Assembly (NCBI RefSeq): GCF_900089605.1
Contig: NZ_LT594324.1
Span: forward strand, 3,720,001-3,784,000
DNA: 64,000 nucleotides
Source: Micromonospora narathiwatensis
Lineage (GTDB): Bacteria; Actinomycetota; Actinomycetes; Mycobacteriales; Micromonosporaceae
Direction: 5' to 3'
In this document: positions 59,859 through 64,000 of the stretch, one piece after another
Numbering within the stretch: the first letter of the stretch is position 1
Layout: each line of letters begins with the position of its first letter
Notes under the pieces: generated by a model
What the model saw: the letters and a program-made list of their open reading frames with translations, nothing else
Told to the model about the DNA's origin: nothing
Database searches by the model: none
Position numbers and translations under genes: made by a program

Positions 59859-61250
59859 GTGAGCGAGCCGAACGACGCAACCTTCGACATCGTGATCCTC
59901 GGAGGTGGTAGCGGCGGCTACGCGACCGCGCTGCGCGCTGCCCAGCTGAACCTCTCCGTCGCCCTGATCGAGAAGGGCAAGCTCGGGGGCACCTGCCTGC
60001 ACAACGGCTGCATCCCGACCAAGGCCCTGCTGCACGCCGCCGAGATCGCCGACCAGACCCGCGAGTCGGAGCAGTTCGGCGTCAAGGCCGAGCTGGTCGG
60101 CATCGACATGGCGTCGGTCAACGCGTACAAGGACGGCGTGATCGCCCGGCTCTACAAGGGCCTCCAGGGTCTGGTGGGCGGCGCGAAGAACATCACCTTC
60201 GTGGCGGGCGCCGGCAAGCTGGTCGCGCCGAACACCGTCGAGGTCGACGGCAAGCGCTACACCGGCCGCAACGTCGTGCTGGCCTCCGGCTCGTACGCGA
60301 AGAGCCTGCCCGGCCTGGAGGTCGACGGCGAGCGGATCATCACCAGCGACCACGCCCTGGTCATGGACCGGGTCCCGGCGTCGGCGATCGTGCTCGGCGG
60401 CGGCGTGATCGGCGTCGAGTTCGCCAGCGTCTGGAAGTCCTTCGGGGTCGACGTGACCATCGTCGAGGCGCTGCCCCGCCTGGTCGCCGCCGAGGACGAG
60501 GAGTCGTCGAAGGCGCTGGAGCGGGCCTTCCGCAAGCGCAAGATCAACTTCAAGGTCGGCAAGCCGTTCGAGAAGGTCGAGAAGACCGCGAACGGCGTCA
60601 AGCTGACCATCCAGGGCGGCGAGACCGTCGAGGCCGAGCTGCTGCTGGTCGCCGTCGGTCGCGGCCCGAACACCGCCAACCTCGGGTACGAGCAGCAGGG
60701 CGTCAAGATGGACCGCGGCTACGTGCTGACCGACGAGCGGCTGCGCACCAGCGTCCCGAACGTCTACGCGGTCGGCGACATCGTGCCCGGCCTCCAGCTC
60801 GCCCACCGCGGCTTCCAGCAGGGCATCTTCGTCGCCGAGGAGATCGCCGGCCAGAACCCGGCCGTGATCGACGAGGCCGGCATCCCGCGGGTCACCTACT
60901 GCGACCCCGAGCTGGCGTCGGTCGGCATGACCGAGGCGAAGGCCAAGGAGCAGTACGGCGCTGACAAGATCAAGACCTACAACTACAACCTGGGTGGCAA
61001 CGGCAAGAGCCAGATTCTCAAGACCGCCGGCCATGTGAAGCTCGTCCGGGTCGAGGACGGCCCGGTGGTCGGCGTGCACATGGTCGGCGCCCGGGTCGGC
61101 GAGCTGATCGGCGAGGCGCAGCTCATCTACAACTGGGAGGCGTACCCGGCCGAGGTGGCGCAGCTCGTGCACGCCCACCCGACGCAGAACGAGGCCCTGG
61201 GTGAGGCGCACCTGGCCCTCGCGGGCAAGCCGCTGCACGCGCACGCCTGA
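59859..61250 (+). CDS. lpdA: dihydrolipoyl dehydrogenase (E3)
   Basis: A 463-residue FAD enzyme that reoxidises lipoyl groups of 2-oxoacid dehydrogenases and the glycine cleavage system. Motifs: FAD-binding ILGGGSGGYATALRAAQ, redox disulfide GGTCLHNGCIPTK, NAD-binding VLGGGVIGVEFASVWKSFG, YAVGDIV, and the C-terminal HAHPTQNEALGEAHLAL with the active-site His-Glu pair. GTG 59859 follows GGGAG. It precedes the E2 gene by 67 nt, a functional pair. Confidence 0.95.
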   Translation: MSEPNDATFDIVILGGGSGGYATALRAAQLNLSVALIEKGKLGGTCLHNGCIPTKALLHAAEIADQTRESEQFGVKAELVGIDMASVNAYKDGVIARLYKGLQGLVGGAKNITFVAGAGKLVAPNTVEVDGKRYTGRNVVLASGSYAKSLPGLEVDGERIITSDHALVMDRVPASAIVLGGGVIGVEFASVWKSFGVDVTIVEALPRLVAAEDEESSKALERAFRKRKINFKVGKPFEKVEKTANGVKLTIQGGETVEAELLLVAVGRGPNTANLGYEQQGVKMDRGYVLTDERLRTSVPNVYAVGDIVPGLQLAHRGFQQGIFVAEEIAGQNPAVIDEAGIPRVTYCDPELASVGMTEAKAKEQYGADKIKTYNYNLGGNGKSQILKTAGHVKLVRVEDGPVVGVHMVGARVGELIGEAQLIYNWEAYPAEVAQLVHAHPTQNEALGEAHLALAGKPLHAHA

Positions 61251-61317
61251 CCACGACAACCGCGGCGTCCGGCGACGGGCGATGATCCCACCAGGGAAAT
61301 GAAGGAGTCTGGAGAAC

Positions 61318-63102
61318 ATGCCGGTATCGGTCACCATGCCCCGGCTCGGCGAGAGCGTCACCGAGGGCACCGTCACGCGCTGGCTCAAGCAGGAGGGCGA
61401 CACCGTCGAGGTCGACGAGCCGCTGCTTGAGGTGTCCACCGACAAGGTGGACACCGAGATCCCGTCGCCCGCGGCGGGCGTGCTGAGCCGGATCGTGGTC
61501 GGCGAGGACGAGACCGCCGAGGTCGGCAGCGAACTGGCGGTCATCGCCGGCGAGGGCGAGGCGGCCGGCGCGGCCGCTCCGCAGCAGGCGGCCCCGGCGG
61601 AGCAGGCCGCGGAGGCCGCCGCCGCGCCGCAGGCCGAGGCGGAGCAGCCGGCCGTGCAGGCTGCCCCGGCCCCGGCGCCGTCGGGCGCGGGCACCCCGGT
61701 CAAGATGCCGGCCCTGGGCGAGAGCGTCACCGAGGGTACGGTGACCCGCTGGCTCAAGCAGGTCGGCGACAGCGTCGAGGTGGACGAGCCGCTGCTGGAG
61801 GTCTCCACCGACAAGGTCGACACGGAGATCCCCTCGCCGGTCGCCGGCACGCTCCTGGAGATCAAGGTCGCCGAGGACGAGACCGCCGAGGTCGGCGCGG
61901 ATCTGGCGATCGTCGGTGCGGCCGGTGCCGCCCCGGCTCCGGCTCCCGCTCCGGCTCCCACTCCGGCCGCAGCCCCCGCCCCGGCCCCCGCGCCGGCGCC
62001 GAAGGTCGAAGAGCCGACCCCGGGCGTGTCGTACAACGAGCCGGCGGCCGAGGCGGAGACCGCCGCCCAGCCGACGAAGGTCGAGCGGGCCGCGCAGCCG
62101 GCCGCGCCGGCCCCCACCCCGCAGCGCCCGACCGCACCGGTGCAGGGTGGCGGCGAAGAGGCCGCCGGCTACGTGACCCCGCTGGTCCGCAAGCTGGCCG
62201 CCGAGCACGGGGTGAGCCTGTCCACGGTCAACGGCACCGGCGTCGGCGGGCGGATCCGCAGGCAGGACGTGCTGGAGGCCGCCGAGAAGGCAAAGGCCGC
62301 CAAGGCCGCGCCGGCCGCCCAGCCGGCTCCCGCCGCGGCGGCCCCGGCCAAGCCGGCCGCGAAGCCGCAGCCGAGCGCGAAGCGGGGCACCACCGAGAAG
62401 CTGCCTCGGATCCGCGCGGCCATCGCCAAGCGGATGCAGGAGTCGCTGCACGAGATGGCGCAGCTCACCACGGTGATCGAGGTGGACGTCACCAGGGTCG
62501 CCAAGCTGCGGGCGCAGGCGAAGGACTCGTTCCAGCAGCGGCACGGCGTGAAGCTGTCCTTCCTGCCGTTCTTCGCCCTCGCCGCGGTCGAGGCCCTCCA
62601 GACGTACCCGATCGTCAACGCCCGGATGGACCTGGCCGGCGGGACGATCACCTACCCGGACGCGGAGCACCTCGGCATCGCCGTGGACACCGAGCGCGGG
62701 CTGTTGGTGCCGGTCATCCACAACGCCGGCGACCTCAACCTGGGCGGGATCGCCAAGCGCATCGCCGACCTGGCCGAGCGGACCCGGACCAACAAGATCA
62801 GCCCGGACGAGATCGCCGGGGCGACCTTCACGCTGACCAACACCGGCAGCCGGGGCGCCCTCTTCGACACCCCGATCGTGCCGTCGCCGCAGTCGGCGAT
62901 GCTCGGCACGGGTGCCGTGGTGAAGCGTCCGGTCGTGGTCAACGACCCGGAGCTGGGCGAGGTCGTCGCGATCCGCTCGATGGTCTACCTGGCCCTGTCG
63001 TACGACCACCGGCTGATCGACGGCGCGGACGCGGCCCGCTTCCTCGTCGCGGTCAAGGAGCGGCTGGAGGCCGGCAACTTCGAGGCCGAGCTGGGGCTCT
63101 GA
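61318..63102 (+). CDS. sucB: 2-oxoacid dehydrogenase E2, dihydrolipoamide acyltransferase
   Basis: A 594-residue core enzyme. Two lipoyl domains (residues about 1-78 and 123-200) each contain [14 protein letters not shown] and the lipoyl-lysine motif [12 protein letters not shown]. Pro/Ala-rich linkers separate them from a peripheral-subunit-binding domain ([37 protein letters not shown], about 282-320). The catalytic domain ends with [17 protein letters not shown] (His/Asp). In actinobacteria this gene (dlaT/sucB) serves pyruvate and 2-oxoglutarate complexes. ATG 61318 follows GGAG sites. Confidence 0.92.
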   Translation: MPVSVTMPRLGESVTEGTVTRWLKQEGDTVEVDEPLLEVSTDKVDTEIPSPAAGVLSRIVVGEDETAEVGSELAVIAGEGEAAGAAAPQQAAPAEQAAEAAAAPQAEAEQPAVQAAPAPAPSGAGTPVKMPALGESVTEGTVTRWLKQVGDSVEVDEPLLEVSTDKVDTEIPSPVAGTLLEIKVAEDETAEVGADLAIVGAAGAAPAPAPAPAPTPAAAPAPAPAPAPKVEEPTPGVSYNEPAAEAETAAQPTKVERAAQPAAPAPTPQRPTAPVQGGGEEAAGYVTPLVRKLAAEHGVSLSTVNGTGVGGRIRRQDVLEAAEKAKAAKAAPAAQPAPAAAAPAKPAAKPQPSAKRGTTEKLPRIRAAIAKRMQESLHEMAQLTTVIEVDVTRVAKLRAQAKDSFQQRHGVKLSFLPFFALAAVEALQTYPIVNARMDLAGGTITYPDAEHLGIAVDTERGLLVPVIHNAGDLNLGGIAKRIADLAERTRTNKISPDEIAGATFTLTNTGSRGALFDTPIVPSPQSAMLGTGAVVKRPVVVNDPELGEVVAIRSMVYLALSYDHRLIDGADAARFLVAVKERLEAGNFEAELGL

Positions 63103-63115
63103 CACCCTGACGCGA

Positions 63116-63149
63116 AAAGGGGCGCGCGGTTCACACCGCGCGCCCCTTT
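63116..63149 (+). terminator. terminator after the E2 gene
   Basis: A perfect 15-bp stem (63116-63130 with 63135-63149), loop TCAC, ending in CCCCTTTG, 14 nt past the stop. It can also stop the convergent SDR gene. Confidence 0.8.
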
Positions 63150-63198
63150 GTCGTGTCCGGCCCTGTCGTGGCCGGCCGTTGGCCGGGTCCGGCCCGGG

Positions 63199-64000
63199 TC
63201 AGCCGCGCAGGTGCGCCTCCGAGACCGCCCAGAGCCGCTCGGCGGCCTCGGGGTCGCGGGCGTACGCGGCGTAGCCGGTGCGGGTGCCCGGCTGGTTGGG
63301 CCCCGCCTCCTGGCAGTCCTCGAAGTACCGGCCGCCGACCCCGTCGAGCAGCGGCGAGGCGGCGACCAGCACCGAGGTGGCCGCGCCCTGCTCGGGGGTC
63401 TTCCAGGCGGCCGCGCCACCGCCGCTCTGCGCCCGCATCCGGTCCAGTTCCTCGTCGCTGACGTAGCGCTGGAGGTTGGTCCGGATCCCGCCCGGCATCA
63501 GCGCGTTGGTGAGGATGCCGTCGTCGGCCCAGCGCCGGGTGGCGTCCACCGCGAAGAGCACGTTGGCGGTCTTGGACTGGCCGTACGCCGGCCACGGTTC
63601 GTACGGCCGCTCGCGGAAGTGGATGTCCTCGAAGACCACCGGCGAACGCAGGTGCGCCGCCGAGCTGACCGAGACGATCCGGGCGCCCCCGGCGGCGGCG
63701 AGGGCCGGGCGCAGCCCGGTGGCCAGGGCGAAGTGCCCGAGGTGGTTGGTGGCGAACTGCATCTCCCAGCCCGGCCCGGTACGCAGCTCGGGCGAGGCCA
63801 TGAGGCCGGCGTTGTTGACCAGGATGTGCAGCGGCCCGTCCCAGGTGCGCACGAACGCGGCCACCGCGCCCAGGTCGGCGAGGTCCAGCGGGGCGACCAG
63901 GACGCGGTCGTTGCCGGTGCTGCCGCTGATCTCGGCGGCGACCCGGTGGCCGGCGTCGAGGTCGCGGACGGCGAGCGTGACGTCCGCTCCGGCGGCGGCG
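63199..64000 (-). CDS. short-chain dehydrogenase/reductase, start beyond window
   Basis: The C-terminal 266 residues of an SDR protein are visible; the N-terminal glycine-rich NAD(P) motif and start lie past 64000. It shows ALDADVTLAVRD-like strand 2 region, LDLADLGAVAAFV, ILVNNAGLMASPE, VSVSSAAHLR and the catalytic YGQSKTANVLFAVDATRR (Tyr-x3-Lys). The pattern is the retinol-dehydrogenase/WW-oxidoreductase-like group common in actinobacteria. Substrate unknown. Confidence 0.88.
   Translation of the reverse strand, partial: AAAGADVTLAVRDLDAGHRVAAEISGSTGNDRVLVAPLDLADLGAVAAFVRTWDGPLHILVNNAGLMASPELRTGPGWEMQFATNHLGHFALATGLRPALAAAGGARIVSVSSAAHLRSPVVFEDIHFRERPYEPWPAYGQSKTANVLFAVDATRRWADDGILTNALMPGGIRTNLQRYVSDEELDRMRAQSGGGAAAWKTPEQGAATSVLVAASPLLDGVGGRYFEDCQEAGPNQPGTRTGYAAYARDPEAAERLWAVSEAHLRG

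Overview
The window is very GC-rich chromosomal DNA with dense, mostly single-copy housekeeping genes, frequent GTG starts, 4-bp ATGA/GTGA gene overlaps and many TANNNT boxes placed 6-7 nt before start codons. Gene content (actinobacterial qcrCAB/ctaE/ctaCF respiratory genes, a PimB-type mannosyltransferase, an AdoK-type kinase, DUF3043, SARP regulator, PknB-type kinase) points to an actinomycete. Micromonosporaceae is my best guess from codon use and gene order, and this is inference. The gene order recalls, from memory, the Mycobacterium tuberculosis block Rv2188c-Rv2215 (pimB', UvrC-like exonuclease, trpD, ctaE-qcrCAB, ctaCF, adoK, erpA, glycerate kinase, cobT/cobS, gcvT, pepB, dlaT), interrupted by accessory genes.

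Layout. 1-2.8 kb: end of a regulator-like gene, a Methyltransf_19 gene and a GGDEF-EAL protein, then a 163-bp palindromic element. 3.1-5.7 kb: pimB and an M48 peptidase preceded by a short leader ORF. 5.8-9.0 kb: a small DNA-binding-type regulator, a DUF4097 protein and a DrrA/DrrB-like ABC exporter. 9.0-16.5 kb: Cys-rich small protein, NYN-domain protein, DEDDh-UvrC fusion, an RSH alarmone enzyme, NUDIX, sugar nucleotidyltransferase and a stand-alone AsnC/RAM protein. 16.6-26.4 kb: DUF4142 protein, the bc1/cytochrome oxidase genes, trpD and ctaC-ctaF. 26.6-31.8 kb: cysteine desulfurase-TusA pair, secreted M23 peptidase, SARP regulator. 31.2-38.1 kb: P-loop kinase, adoK, erpA, glycerate kinase, nadA, a MurA homologue and DUF3043.

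38.2-52.2 kb is the most accessory part: AzlCD with an XRE-cupin regulator, a three-gene ABC-2 transporter, a 1692-residue repeat-rich WG protein, an aldo/keto reductase, an M50 protease with a small partner, and a receptor Ser/Thr kinase. 52.3-64 kb returns to metabolism: cobU-cobT fusion and cobS, a DUF2314-like protein, gcvT, pepA, lpdA, the 2-oxoacid dehydrogenase E2 gene and a truncated SDR gene.

Most notable observations: the M23 peptidase and the receptor kinase end in the same four-cysteine domain; two 24-codon ORFs with similar sequence sit immediately upstream of, and overlap, qcrA and a cysteine desulfurase; two further short leader ORFs with good ribosome binding sites overlap the M48 and WG genes; the RSH protein has an intact hydrolase site but a degenerate synthetase; and the WG protein carries about 1200 residues of recently expanded tandem repeats. 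No tRNA, rRNA, CRISPR array, insertion sequence or prophage was seen.
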